Part shown: piece by piece, positions 1 through 12,692 of the stretch | How positions within the stretch are numbered: the first letter of the stretch is position 1 | Layout: each line of letters starts with the position of its first letter | DNA from: Ensifer adhaerens | GTDB lineage: Bacteria; Pseudomonadota; Alphaproteobacteria; Rhizobiales; Rhizobiaceae | Reading direction: 5' to 3' | Assembly: GCF_002940685.1 (NCBI RefSeq) | Contig: NZ_PNFP01000024.1 | Span: 1-64,000, forward strand | DNA length: 64,000 bases | Program-made: the position numbers and the translations under genes | Notes under the pieces: generated by a model | The model's database searches: none | Told to the model about the DNA's origin: nothing | What the model saw: only the letters and a program-made list of their open reading frames with translations

Positions 1-176
1 ACCAGGAAACTCTAGAGCGAAGGTCGTCGTCGCCAGCAGCGCCGCCGCCCTCGTCAGTGATCGGGCTTATAGACCCCACACCTCGCAGACGTCAACAGGG
101 ATTTTTGCGACCTCGATAGAAATTCCATAACACATTGAAAATGCGATATAAATTCTATTCACAGCCATGAACGGCA

Positions 177-206
177 GATTTTCGCCCGGTTCGACGGGCG
201 AAAATC
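177..206 (-). terminator. Rho-independent terminator after the mmsB operon
   Basis: A perfect 12-bp inverted repeat (177-188 with 195-206) around a 6-nt loop begins 16 nt past the mmsB stop codon. The stem contains GATTTT/AAAATC outer arms and a GGGCG core. On the minus strand the stem ends in a short T-rich arm, so it should end transcripts of the three-gene valine operon. Positions 1-176 hold no gene I can support. Confidence 0.8.
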
Positions 207-221
207 GCCGCCACAGTCGGA

Positions 222-1118
222 TCAGCCGGCCTTTGCCTCATCATTGCCGCGCAGCAGCCGGATCAGAGCGGAAAAGTCTTCGCCGCCATGGCCGAGTTTC
301 TCGAACATCGAATAGAGCTGGGCTGCCTGAGCGCCCATCGGCGTCGACGCGCCGGCGGCGCTTGCGGCCTGCTGCGACAGCTTCAGATCCTTCAGCATCA
401 GGCTCGCGGCAAAACCCGGCTTGTAGTCGTTGTTGGCAGGCGAGGTCGCAACCGGCCCCGGGACCGGGCAATAGCTCGTCAGCGACCAGCACTGACCGGA
501 CGAGGTCGAGGCAACGTCGAACAATGCCTGATGCGACAGGCCGAGGCGCTCGGCCAGAACGAAGGCTTCGCAGACGCCGGCCATGGAAATGCCGAGGATC
601 ATGTTGTTGCAGATCTTTGCCGCCTGCCCCGCGCCGGTTCCACCGCAATGGACGATCTTCTTGCCCATGGCATCGAGCAGAGGCTTGCCGCGCGAGAATG
701 CCTCGTCGCCGCCGCCGACCATGAAGGTCAGCGTTCCGGCCGAAGCTCCGCCGGTTCCGCCGGAGACCGGCGCGTCGAGAGAGGGGCAGCCGATCTTTTC
801 GGCGAGCGCATGCGCCTTGCGGGCGCTGTCGACGTCGATCGTCGAACTGTCGATCAGCAGCGTGCCGGGATCGACGAAGCCGAGAAGCTCATCCCAGACG
901 TAGAGAACATGGGCACCGGCCGGCAGCATGGTGATCACGCATTCGGCGCCGCGCACCGCATGTGCAATCGAGCCGGCGACGGAGACACCGGTCTTTGCCG
1001 CGGCATTGCGCGAAGCTTCCGACAGGTCGAAGCCGGTGACCGTGTGGCCCGCCTTCACCAGATTGGCAGCCATCGGCCCGCCCATATTGCCAAGCCCGAT
1101 AAAGGCGATCTTCGTCAT
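222..1118 (-). CDS. mmsB: 3-hydroxyisobutyrate dehydrogenase (MmsB)
   Basis: 298 aa, cytoplasmic. It oxidises 3-hydroxyisobutyrate to methylmalonate semialdehyde with NAD+ in valine breakdown. A Rossmann motif GLGNMGG lies at residues 8-14, the substrate-binding motif DAPVSGGTGGA at 115-125, and the catalytic Lys168 in the GAGQAAKICNN segment, all typical of the beta-hydroxyacid dehydrogenase family; the length is normal. The start was placed at 1118 rather than at an upstream in-frame codon because an AGGAGGA ribosome site lies just before it and the Rossmann fold begins at once. It is the last gene of the operon with the hydrolase and acyl-CoA dehydrogenase; the next enzyme, MmsA, is not in the window. 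Specificity is inferred from motifs and context. Confidence 0.93.
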   Translation of the reverse strand: MTKIAFIGLGNMGGPMAANLVKAGHTVTGFDLSEASRNAAAKTGVSVAGSIAHAVRGAECVITMLPAGAHVLYVWDELLGFVDPGTLLIDSSTIDVDSARKAHALAEKIGCPSLDAPVSGGTGGASAGTLTFMVGGGDEAFSRGKPLLDAMGKKIVHCGGTGAGQAAKICNNMILGISMAGVCEAFVLAERLGLSHQALFDVASTSSGQCWSLTSYCPVPGPVATSPANNDYKPGFAASLMLKDLKLSQQAASAAGASTPMGAQAAQLYSMFEKLGHGGEDFSALIRLLRGNDEAKAG

Positions 1119-1175
1119 GTCATTCCTCCTCGCATTGAAACTCGACCAGGCCGAAAGGGCGCCCATCCTCCGGCG

Positions 1176-2234
1176 CTAGAACAGCGGCGGGTGATCCTTG
1201 TTCGCAAACCGCGCGAGCATCGCGGGCGTGACGTCGGCCAAGCTCACCGACCATTTCGGATTGCGGTCCTTGTCGATGACTGCGGCACGCACGCCCTCGT
1301 AGAAGTCGGGATTGGCGAGCATTCCGAGCGTCGCAGAATATTCCCGTTCGAGGCATTCGTTCAGCGACGCGCTGCGGCGGCCGGCGCGCAGGAGATCGAG
1401 CGTCAGCTTCATGCTGAGTGCGGAGCGGGCGTTGAGGAGCGCAAGCGTCTCCCTGGCGAAATCGGAGCCGTCAGCCGTAAGCGCCGCCAGAATTTCTTCA
1501 ACCGTGTCGAAGGCAAAGCAGCGATCGATGAGGTCAAGGTGGTGTTGAAGCGGCGTTGCCGGCGCTGCAGACGCGCGCCTGGCGATGGCCCGGTCAACAT
1601 CGGAACTGCCCGCGGCCGGCTGCAGTGCGGCCAGATCCGCGATCAGCGCCTCCAGCGTGTCCGAAGCAACAAAGCTGTCGGCAAGGCGGGCATGGATCGC
1701 GTCTGCGGCAACGATATCCCGGCCCGTCAGACCGAGATAGGTGCCAAACTCGCCCGGCGCCTTCGGCAAAAGCCAGGTGGCGCCGACATCCGGGAAATAG
1801 CCGATGCCGGTTTCCGGCATAGCAAGCCGCGTCCGCTCGGTAACGATGCGATGGCTGCCATGGGCAGAAATCCCGACGCCACCGCCCATGACGATGCCGT
1901 CCATGATGGCGACATAGGGCTTGGCGAAGGCGCAGATGCGGCTGTTGACGACGAACTCCTCGCGCCAGAACTGCGCGCCCTCCTCCGGCCGCACGCGGCC
2001 GCTCTCATAGATCATGCGGATATCGCCGCCGGCGCAAAGCCCGCGCTCGCCCTCGCCGGTCACGAGCACGGCGGCCACCGCCGGGTCGTTCTCGAATTCG
2101 GTGAGAGCGGCCGCGATCAACCGGATCATCGGCACGTTGAGGCTGTTGAGCGCGCGTGTCCGGTTGAGCCTTATCCGGCCAAGCGCCCCCTGCCGCTCGA
2201 CGATGACTTCCGGCGCTGGCGTCTGCATTTCCAT
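1176..2234 (-). CDS. 3-hydroxyisobutyryl-CoA hydrolase (crotonase family)
   Basis: 352 aa. Expected to hydrolyse 3-hydroxyisobutyryl-CoA to free 3-hydroxyisobutyrate, the substrate of the downstream dehydrogenase. The crotonase fold is shown by GLCAGGDIR (65-73, oxyanion hole) and MGGGVGIS (116-123). The PETGIGYFPDVG block (140-151) carries Glu141 and Asp149, the pair that marks HIBCH hydrolases rather than plain enoyl-CoA hydratases. The length also fits HIBCH (about 350 aa) and not hydratases (about 260 aa). It lies 23 nt after the acyl-CoA dehydrogenase and 57 nt before mmsB, so it is the middle gene of the operon. A purine-rich AGGGAAGGA lies ahead of the start. Confidence 0.88.
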   Translation of the reverse strand: MEMQTPAPEVIVERQGALGRIRLNRTRALNSLNVPMIRLIAAALTEFENDPAVAAVLVTGEGERGLCAGGDIRMIYESGRVRPEEGAQFWREEFVVNSRICAFAKPYVAIMDGIVMGGGVGISAHGSHRIVTERTRLAMPETGIGYFPDVGATWLLPKAPGEFGTYLGLTGRDIVAADAIHARLADSFVASDTLEALIADLAALQPAAGSSDVDRAIARRASAAPATPLQHHLDLIDRCFAFDTVEEILAALTADGSDFARETLALLNARSALSMKLTLDLLRAGRRSASLNECLEREYSATLGMLANPDFYEGVRAAVIDKDRNPKWSVSLADVTPAMLARFANKDHPPLF

Positions 2235-2257
2235 GAATGGTCCTTCCCTGGTCCGAC

Positions 2258-3400
2258 CTACTTCCGGCCGATGAGCGAGCGCGCAACGATCAGGCGCATG
2301 ATCTCGTTGGTGCCCTCGAGGATCTGGTGCACCCGCAGGTCCCTGACAATCTTCTCGACGCCATAATCGGCGAGATAGCCGTAGCCGCCATGAAGTTGCA
2401 GCGCGTCGTTGGCGACGGCGAAGCAGCGGTCGGTGACGAAGCGCTTGGCCATGGCGCAGAGCTTGGTTGCCTCCGCGTCGCCGGCATCGAGCGCCGAGGC
2501 GGCGCGCCAGAGGAAGGTTCGGGCGATTTCGAGATCGGTCGCCATGTCGGCGAGACGGAACTGCAGGGCCTGGAATTCGCCGATCGCTTTGCCGAAGGCG
2601 CGGCGTTCCTGAACGTAGGCGAGCGCCCTTTCGAAGGCGGATTGAGCGCCGCCGAGCGAGGCGGCAGCAATGTTCAGCCGCCCGCCATCGAGCCCGCCCA
2701 TGGCGATCTTGAAGCCGTCGCCCTCTCCGCCCAGCCGATTTTTCGCCGGAACCCGCACGCCGTCGAGCATCACGGCCCGGGTCGGCTGCACATGCCAGCC
2801 CATCTTCTTCTCGTTGGCGCCGAAGGTCAGGCCAGGGGTGTCCTTCTCGACGATGAAGGTCGAAATGCCCTTGGGGCCATCCTCGCCGGTTCGCGCCATG
2901 ATCACGTAAAGACCGGATTCGCCGGCACCGGAGATGAACTGCTTCTGGCCGGTCAGGACATAATCATTGCCGTCCTTGACCGCTTTGGTCTTCAACGCCG
3001 CCGCATCCGAGCCGGAACCGGGCTCGGTAAGGCAGTAGCTCGCAAGCACGTCCATGGTCAAAAGCTTCGGCAGCAGCCGTTGCCGCTGCTCGTCCGTGCC
3101 GTAGCGGTCGATCATGCCGGCGCACATGTTGTGGATCGACATGAACGAGGCGACGGCCGGGCAGCCGGTCGCCAGCGCCTCGATGATGATGGCGGCGTCG
3201 AGCCGCGTCAGGCCCGTGCCGCCGACATCGTCGCGCACGTAGATGCCGGCCATGCCGAGCGCTGCGGCGCCGCGCAGCGTGTCGACCGGAAAATGCTTCT
3301 GCTGATCCCAGTCGATCGCGTGCGGGGCAATCTCGTCGCGGGCGAAATCGAGCGCCATCTGACGAATGGCCTCCTGTTCCTCCGACAGGCGAAAATCCAT
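2258..3400 (-). CDS. Acyl-CoA dehydrogenase, probably isobutyryl-CoA dehydrogenase
   Basis: 380 aa flavoenzyme that transfers electrons to ETF. The N-terminal DFRLSEEQ helix, the FAD/substrate motif TEPGSGSDAAALKT and the C-terminal LRVHQILEGTNEIMR block are all present; Glu362 of EGTNE is the expected catalytic base. First gene of an operon with a 3-hydroxyisobutyryl-CoA hydrolase and mmsB, which points to isobutyryl-CoA (valine branch) as substrate; sequence alone would also allow another short-chain acyl-CoA. Start chosen at 3400: the GGAGG is 8 nt from this ATG but only 2 nt from the ATG at 3406. An inverted repeat lies 30-50 nt upstream. Confidence 0.88.
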   Translation of the reverse strand: MDFRLSEEQEAIRQMALDFARDEIAPHAIDWDQQKHFPVDTLRGAAALGMAGIYVRDDVGGTGLTRLDAAIIIEALATGCPAVASFMSIHNMCAGMIDRYGTDEQRQRLLPKLLTMDVLASYCLTEPGSGSDAAALKTKAVKDGNDYVLTGQKQFISGAGESGLYVIMARTGEDGPKGISTFIVEKDTPGLTFGANEKKMGWHVQPTRAVMLDGVRVPAKNRLGGEGDGFKIAMGGLDGGRLNIAAASLGGAQSAFERALAYVQERRAFGKAIGEFQALQFRLADMATDLEIARTFLWRAASALDAGDAEATKLCAMAKRFVTDRCFAVANDALQLHGGYGYLADYGVEKIVRDLRVHQILEGTNEIMRLIVARSLIGRK

Positions 3401-3430
3401 ATGCATGTCCTCCCTGACCGCATACCGGCT

Positions 3431-3451
3431 GCAGGTTTGCTTGAAACCTGC
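3431..3451. promoter_or_regulatory. Inverted repeat upstream of the acyl-CoA dehydrogenase
   Basis: A perfect 8-bp inverted repeat, GCAGGTTT and AAACCTGC, separated by 5 nt, lies 31-51 nt before the operon's first start codon in a 197-bp gap. It is well placed to be a regulator-binding site or a leader hairpin; no binding protein can be named from sequence. Confidence 0.4.
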
Positions 3452-3597
3452 AACCATTCAAAGTGCTACAGCGACCTTTGCGCGTCTCATGTGACGCGCC
3501 GCGCTACAGGCGATGAAGGCCTAGTTACACCAAACTTCGCACACGCCCATATGCAACTTCTCACAGGCCCTGTTCAAAAACGAACAGACGACCCCGA

Positions 3598-5016
3598 TCA
3601 GCTCTCGCTTAGACGATACGGCAGAGCGCCGCGTAAGTCATGATCCACGATCAGGCGACGCTTCAAAGGCGGCACTGCGCGGCTCGCGCATTTCGTCCGC
3701 TCGCAGATGCGACAGGAAATGCCGATCGGATCGAAGGCCGCGCGGTTGCCGAGATCCATGTCGTCGGCATAGACGAAGGCATCGGCGTAGGAGACCTCGC
3801 AGCCGAGCGCCAGCGCATAACGCGGCTGCGCGGCACGGAACCCGCCACCGCCCTTGGTGATCTGGGTGGCGAGACAGAGGTAGCGGACACCATCCGGCGT
3901 CTCGGCCAGCTGGCGGATGATCCGGCCCGGCGTTTCGAAGGCCTGATGCACGTTCCAGAGCGGACAGGCGGCGCCGAAGCGGGCGAATTGCAGCTTCGCC
4001 GCGCTGTGGCGCTTGGTGATGTTGCCGGCACGGTCGATGCGGGCGAAAAAGATCGGAATGCCCTTCTGCCCCGGCCGTTGCAGGGTCGAGAGGCGATGGC
4101 AGACCTGCTCCAGCGAGGCACCGAAGCGGGCGGCGAGCAGTTCGATGTCGTGACGCAAGTCGCGGGCGGCCTTTAGGAAGGCCTGGTAGGGCAGGATCAG
4201 GGCGCCGGCGAAGTAGTTCTGCAGGCCGATGCGACAGATCTCATAGGCCTCTTCCGTGCGGAAACCGGCACTGCCGGCCACCCGGTCGATCTCCTCGCGG
4301 GCGTGGAGCTGGGCGATCTGCAGGGCGATCTGGAAATCGCGCGTCGCCGCCGGCGCGTAAGGGTTGAGCGTCAGGATGCGGGCGCGCGGATCGAAGCGTC
4401 GGATCGCCTCGTCGCCGGCGGCACCGCGCACCACCCGGACCCCGTGGCGCTGCTCCAGATAGCTTGCAAGTGCCGCATGATTGTCGCCCTCGCCGAGCCC
4501 GAGTTCGCTTGCCAAGCGCTCCGCGAGGATATCGATCTCGTGAATGTAGTTGTCGACGAAGTGGAAGAAGTCGCGCACCTCTTCGTAAGGCGTCGTTTCG
4601 ACGAAGGGGCCGCCGCGGCCGATCGTGTCGTCGATGCTCGCAAGTTGCTCGCTGTTGCGGCGATAGGCCTGGTGGCAGGTGATCAGCGCATGCGCCAGCC
4701 CCGGCGCGTTCTGCGCGACGAGCTTCAGCTCCTGCAGGCTTGCCGAATAGCTCTCGAACAGCGGATCGCTGAGCGCTTCCGAGAGCGCGGAGAGCAAACG
4801 ATCTCCTTCCCCGGTCGAAAGCTCGGCGATGTCGATCTGGAATTTTTCGGCGAGCGCCAGAAGCACCGCGGCCGAAACCGGCCGCTGGTTGTTCTCGATC
4901 TGGTTGAGATAGCTGGTGGAAATACCGATGCGCTCAGCGAACTGGCCCTGCGTTGCCCTGTTCGCCTCCCGCAGTTCCCTGACCTTGCGGCCGATATAGA
5001 GCTTGCCGATCGCCAT
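3598..5016 (-). CDS. Short-chain fatty acyl-CoA regulator (ScfR/PccR family)
   Basis: 472 aa. An XRE-type helix-turn-helix covers about residues 8-65 ([31 protein letters not shown]). A long central region of the IrrE/ImmA-like type follows, and the C-terminus has a cysteine cluster CRICERTKC, the layout of ScfR regulators such as PccR, RamB and MccR. Known members sense short-chain acyl-CoAs and switch propionyl-CoA or acetyl-CoA pathway genes. It is divergent from pccB, so propionyl-CoA control is the obvious role. The start codon abuts two TTTGCAA repeats and has no clear Shine-Dalgarno, which suggests autoregulation and possibly leaderless translation. Family assignment firm; ligand inferred. 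Confidence 0.88.
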   Translation of the reverse strand: MAIGKLYIGRKVRELREANRATQGQFAERIGISTSYLNQIENNQRPVSAAVLLALAEKFQIDIAELSTGEGDRLLSALSEALSDPLFESYSASLQELKLVAQNAPGLAHALITCHQAYRRNSEQLASIDDTIGRGGPFVETTPYEEVRDFFHFVDNYIHEIDILAERLASELGLGEGDNHAALASYLEQRHGVRVVRGAAGDEAIRRFDPRARILTLNPYAPAATRDFQIALQIAQLHAREEIDRVAGSAGFRTEEAYEICRIGLQNYFAGALILPYQAFLKAARDLRHDIELLAARFGASLEQVCHRLSTLQRPGQKGIPIFFARIDRAGNITKRHSAAKLQFARFGAACPLWNVHQAFETPGRIIRQLAETPDGVRYLCLATQITKGGGGFRAAQPRYALALGCEVSYADAFVYADDMDLGNRAAFDPIGISCRICERTKCASRAVPPLKRRLIVDHDLRGALPYRLSES

Positions 5017-5017
5017 G

Positions 5018-5032
5018 TTTGCAACTTTGCAA
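5018..5032. promoter_or_regulatory. Tandem TTTGCAA repeats, probable ScfR/PccR operator
   Basis: TTTGCAA occurs at 5018-5024 and again at 5026-5032, one base apart and directly against the regulator's start codon; a third partial copy, TTTGCA, is at 5063-5068. As I recall, PccR of Rhodobacter sphaeroides recognises repeated TTTGCAAA-type half sites. The spacing here (8-bp period) differs from that recalled spacing, so this is a candidate. The 158-bp gap must also hold the pccB promoter. Confidence 0.55.
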
Positions 5033-5174
5033 TTTACGTTTCACAAATTTCTCTATTTCACATTTGCACATGAAGAGACGTTTTTCCATCCACCCTTCGA
5101 CGCTATTGCGAAGCGACAAGCGCCTCTGCACAATTGTTGAAAAATTGAGCACTGAGAAAGAACCGGAGGGCACC

Positions 5175-6707
5175 ATGCGCGCCATACTAGAACAGGTCGA
5201 AGCCCGGCGGGCGGAAGCAAGAGCCGGCGGCGGCCAGCGGCGCATCGACGCGCAGCACGGCAAGGGCAAGCTGACGGCGCGCGAACGCATCGAGGTGCTG
5301 CTCGATGACGGCTCCTTCGAAGAATACGACATGTATGTGACGCACCGCTGCGTCGATTTCGGCATGGAGAGCCAGAAGGTCGCCGGCGACGGCGTCGTCA
5401 CCGGCTGGGGCACGATCAACGGCCGTCAGGTCTATGTCTTTTCCCAGGACTTCACGGTGCTCGGCGGCTCCCTGTCGGAAACCCATGCGCAGAAGATCTG
5501 CAAGATCATGGATATGGCGGTCAGAAACGGCGCGCCGGTGATCGGCCTCAACGACAGTGGCGGCGCCCGCATTCAGGAAGGCGTGGCGTCGCTTGCCGGT
5601 TATGCCGAGGTCTTCCGCCGCAATGCCGAGGCCTCGGGCGTCATTCCGCAGATCTCTGTCATCATGGGCCCCTGCGCCGGTGGCGCCGTCTATTCGCCCG
5701 CCATGACCGACTTCATCTTCATGGTCCGCGATAGCTCCTACATGTTCGTCACCGGGCCAGACGTCGTGAAGACCGTGACGAACGAGATCGTCACGGCGGA
5801 AGAACTCGGCGGAGCGCGCACGCACACCTCGAAATCTTCGGTCGCCGACGGCGCCTATGAAAACGACATCGAGGCGCTCGAGGCCACCCGCCTGCTCTTC
5901 GATTTCCTGCCGCTCAACAACCGCGAAAAGCCGCCGGTCCGCCCGTTCCACGACGATCCGTCGCGGCTCGAAATGCGCCTCGACAGCCTGATCCCCGACA
6001 GCGCCACCAAACCCTATGACATGAAGGAGCTGATCCTGGCGCTTGCCGACGAGGGCGATTTCTTCGAACTGCAGCAGAGCTTCGCCAAGAACATCATCAC
6101 CGGCTTCATCCGCATGGAGGGCCAGACGGTCGGCGTCGTCGCCAACCAGCCGATGGTGCTCGCCGGCTGCCTCGACATCGACAGTTCGCGCAAGGCCGCG
6201 CGCTTCGTGCGCTTCTGCGACGCCTTCTCGATCCCGATCCTGACGCTGGTCGACGTGCCCGGCTTCCTGCCCGGCACCGCCCAGGAATATGGCGGCGTCA
6301 TCAAGCATGGCGCCAAGCTGCTCTTTGCCTACAGCCAGGCGACCGTGCCGATGGTGACGCTGATTACCCGCAAGGCCTATGGCGGCGCCTATGACGTCAT
6401 GGCCTCCAAGCACATCGGCGCTGACGTCAACTATGCCTGGCCGACCGCCGAGATCGCCGTGATGGGCGCAAAGGGCGCGACCGAAATCCTCTACCGCTCC
6501 GAACTCGGCGACGCCGACAAGATCGCGGCGCGCACCAAGGAATACGAAGAGCGCTTTGCCAATCCGTTCGTGGCGGCAGAGCGTGGCTTCATCGACGAGG
6601 TGATCATGCCGCATTCGTCGCGCCGCCGCATCGCGCGCGCCTTCGCATCGCTGCGCAACAAGCAGGTCGATCTGCGCTGGCGCAAGCACGACACGATCCC
6701 GCTCTAA
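5175..6707 (+). CDS. pccB: Propionyl-CoA carboxylase beta subunit
   Basis: 510 aa carboxyltransferase subunit. It moves carboxyl from carboxybiotin on PccA to propionyl-CoA, giving methylmalonyl-CoA. The two crotonase-like halves are visible: the N-terminal half has [13 protein letters not shown] and [12 protein letters not shown], the C-terminal half has [14 protein letters not shown] and [14 protein letters not shown]. Length matches PccB (about 510 aa). The start at 5175 has GGAGGG 6 nt upstream, and the preceding in-frame sequence belongs to the operator region. It heads the operon pccB / small membrane protein / pccA / bhbA and is divergent from its likely regulator. Confidence 0.96.
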   Translation: MRAILEQVEARRAEARAGGGQRRIDAQHGKGKLTARERIEVLLDDGSFEEYDMYVTHRCVDFGMESQKVAGDGVVTGWGTINGRQVYVFSQDFTVLGGSLSETHAQKICKIMDMAVRNGAPVIGLNDSGGARIQEGVASLAGYAEVFRRNAEASGVIPQISVIMGPCAGGAVYSPAMTDFIFMVRDSSYMFVTGPDVVKTVTNEIVTAEELGGARTHTSKSSVADGAYENDIEALEATRLLFDFLPLNNREKPPVRPFHDDPSRLEMRLDSLIPDSATKPYDMKELILALADEGDFFELQQSFAKNIITGFIRMEGQTVGVVANQPMVLAGCLDIDSSRKAARFVRFCDAFSIPILTLVDVPGFLPGTAQEYGGVIKHGAKLLFAYSQATVPMVTLITRKAYGGAYDVMASKHIGADVNYAWPTAEIAVMGAKGATEILYRSELGDADKIAARTKEYEERFANPFVAAERGFIDEVIMPHSSRRRIARAFASLRNKQVDLRWRKHDTIPL

Positions 6708-6718
6708 TGGAGGCGATG

Positions 6719-7009
6719 ATGGAACGGGAGCCGGAGCGCATCATGACGCCGGAAGAGGCCCGTCGCGACCACTGGCAGATGCTACGCTACATGACCATCA
6801 ATGCACTGATCGGCGTTGCGATCGGGGCTATCACCGCGGCTGCGCTGATCTGGCTCAATATCGGCGCGGTCGGCACCCATATCGTCCGCTCGACGAGCCC
6901 GGTGCTCGCCACGCTCATGGTCGTCGTGCCCTTCGCGCTGCTTTTCGGCGGTGCTGCCGCCGCCTCCTCGATCGCGCTTCTGCCTTACCGCCGCAAGTTC
7001 AAACGCTGA
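6719..7009 (+). CDS. Small membrane protein between pccB and pccA
   Basis: About 96 aa from the ATG at 6719. In-frame ATGs also exist at 6707 (overlapping the pccB stop as TAATG) and 6716; GGAGG at 6709-6713 is best spaced for 6719. A charged N-terminus (EPERIMTPEEARRDHW) is followed by two predicted membrane helices (about residues 22-42 and 60-83) and a basic RRKFKR end. The reading frame is tightly packed in the operon, 24 nt before pccA, which argues that it is real. I do not recognise a named domain. It may anchor or modulate the carboxylase, but that is only inference. Confidence 0.75.
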   Translation: MEREPERIMTPEEARRDHWQMLRYMTINALIGVAIGAITAAALIWLNIGAVGTHIVRSTSPVLATLMVVVPFALLFGGAAAASSIALLPYRRKFKR

Positions 7010-7033
7010 CGCCAGGATTTGAAAGAGAAACAG

Positions 7034-9037
<2,004 letters not shown>

Positions 9038-9054
9038 CGACCTGTCATAGCCGT

Positions 9055-9173
9055 CCTCACTCCTGTGCTTGTCACAGGAATCCAGCAGCGTCGCGTCTGC
9101 GACGCGGAGAATTCAGTCTTTCACGCGAAGGACTTCGCGTGGCTGGATCCCTGTGACAAGCACAGGGATGAGG
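9055..9173. repeat. Palindromic mosaic intergenic element (RIME-like)
   Basis: A 119-bp nested palindrome in the pccA-bhbA gap. The outer arms, 9055-9086 and 9142-9173, are near-perfect 32-bp inverted copies with only a few mismatches and contain CTGTGCTTGTCACAGG. Inside are two perfect hairpins: 9088-9105 (GCGTCGC/GCGACGC) and 9122-9141 (CACGCGAAG/CTTCGCGTG). This layout is typical of the short palindromic mosaic elements scattered between genes in rhizobia. It is transcribed with the operon and could act as an RNA stability or attenuation element. Confidence 0.75.
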
Positions 9174-9208
9174 CGAGGAAGGCGCCCTTTTCGGGCAAGG
9201 AGCTAGCG

Positions 9209-11347
<2,139 letters not shown>

Positions 11348-11357
11348 TAGAGGGCGA

Positions 11358-11382
11358 GGCGGAGGGACTTCGTCTCTCCGCC
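11358..11382 (+). terminator. Hairpin after bhbA
   Basis: An 11-bp stem (11358-11368 with 11372-11382, one G-T wobble) closed by a 3-nt loop starts 11 nt after the bhbA stop. There is no U-run, so it may end or only stabilise the transcript. Confidence 0.5.
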
Positions 11383-11429
11383 TGTCCCGTGCGGTTGTCG
11401 TCGGTGGCCGGCGCAACTATGGTGTCGAC

Positions 11430-12692
11430 ATGACATCGATCGCCGAAGTCTTCGGACCCTTCGCCCTGATGGGGCGCCTCCTCGCCCGCTTCTGGCCGCA
11501 GCTTCTGCTGATCGGCGCCTGCGGCGCCATCGCGCATGATCTCCTGATGCGCGCGGCGGTCTGGATCGGGCTGCAGCATCCGCTCGGCGGCATGGTGACG
11601 CTCTCCTTCGTCGTCCTGGCAAAGCTCGTCGTCATCGTTCTCATGTTCATGGTCCTTCGCCCCGGCTTGCCGGCGCTCGAGGCCCTCCGACAGCAACCGG
11701 CCACCGCCCGTGTCGGGACAGCAGCGCAGACACCCGACCGCCGGCTGCTCGCCGTTACCGCCGCCGCCATTCTGCCGTTCTTCGCCTATTATGCCGCCTG
11801 GGGCTTCCTGGGCGATACCGTGCGCGAATACTCGCGCTCGGCGCTTCATGCCGTAGCCTTCGGCGAAAAGTCCGACTTCTTCGACATCCTGGGATCGCAC
11901 GGCGTCCTTGTGTCGATCGCACTCTGCTGGCTGGTGCGCTGGGGCGCAAAACGCATGAGCAAGCTGAGCGAAGCGCCCTTCTGGCGGCTGCTGGTCGTAG
12001 CGGCCGACGCAAGCTGGATTTTCATCGGCCTCTATGGCCTGTCCATCTGGAAGGACCAGTTCATCACCTGGCTCGGGGCCGGCAAGCTCCTGAGCATGAA
12101 TGGCCTCTCCTTCAGCGGCATCGCCCATGCCGCCGAGACCTTCGTCCCGGTGGAACTGAGAAGCCCCGATTGGGGCGCACAGGCCGAGAGCCTGTTCTTC
12201 TACGCGCTCCTTCCGATCATCTGGCTGGTCATGGCGGCCATTATCAACGGCTACGAGCTCTCAAGCGCAGCACCGCGCACGAAACCGTCACCACTCGGCC
12301 CTCGCCGCTCTCGGACCCTTCGCAAATGGATTGCCGATTTTCTCGACCACTTCCTCAGCGATTATCGTTCCCGCTACGCGCCGATCTGGACCTGCCTAAA
12401 GCTGACGCTCGGCTCGGGGCTTGCAGCACTTTTTGCCTTCATTATCGCCTACAACGCCTTTGCCTGGCTCGGCGCCTGGATCTGGTACGCGGCAACACGG
12501 ACGCTAGGCGTGGGCGATCTGGCGAGCTGGCAGGTCGTCGTCGACGCCTTGAGCCTTTTCATCGGCAGTCCCAGCGATCTCAACGGCGGCATCCTGCTCG
12601 ACGCGCTGCGTATCACCCTGCTGGCGGCGATGCTTGAGCACGCCGTGTCCCGTCAGGCCGAAAAGGCCGATGTCAGCTACGCGTCCACCTGA
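11430..12692 (+). CDS. Polytopic inner-membrane protein of unknown function
   Basis: 420 aa with about seven or eight hydrophobic segments, for example near residues 18-45, 50-72, 105-128, 150-167, 186-210, 252-276 and 325-360. The rest is short polar loops and a basic cytoplasmic loop around 285-305 (RTKPSPLGPRRSRTLRKW). I recognise no enzyme or transporter signature. Its 3' end overlaps by 20 bp the convergent three-gene operon of small membrane-anchored proteins, a layout often conserved when products act together; that link is inference. No strong ribosome site is visible; ATG 11430 follows a four-codon overlapping ATG at 11419. Confidence 0.75.
   Translation: MTSIAEVFGPFALMGRLLARFWPQLLLIGACGAIAHDLLMRAAVWIGLQHPLGGMVTLSFVVLAKLVVIVLMFMVLRPGLPALEALRQQPATARVGTAAQTPDRRLLAVTAAAILPFFAYYAAWGFLGDTVREYSRSALHAVAFGEKSDFFDILGSHGVLVSIALCWLVRWGAKRMSKLSEAPFWRLLVVAADASWIFIGLYGLSIWKDQFITWLGAGKLLSMNGLSFSGIAHAAETFVPVELRSPDWGAQAESLFFYALLPIIWLVMAAIINGYELSSAAPRTKPSPLGPRRSRTLRKWIADFLDHFLSDYRSRYAPIWTCLKLTLGSGLAALFAFIIAYNAFAWLGAWIWYAATRTLGVGDLASWQVVVDALSLFIGSPSDLNGGILLDALRITLLAAMLEHAVSRQAEKADVSYAST

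Noticed and set aside
1..90. Hydrophobic, signal-peptide-like minus-strand frame running off the left edge
   Set aside because: A stop lies just before it and no start codon or ribosome site is visible, so it cannot be called from this window.
288..2366. 692-codon open frame on the plus strand opposite mmsB and the hydrolase
   Set aside because: It is the mirror of two firmly identified minus-strand genes in G+C-rich DNA; composition is Arg/His/Ala-rich with no domain.
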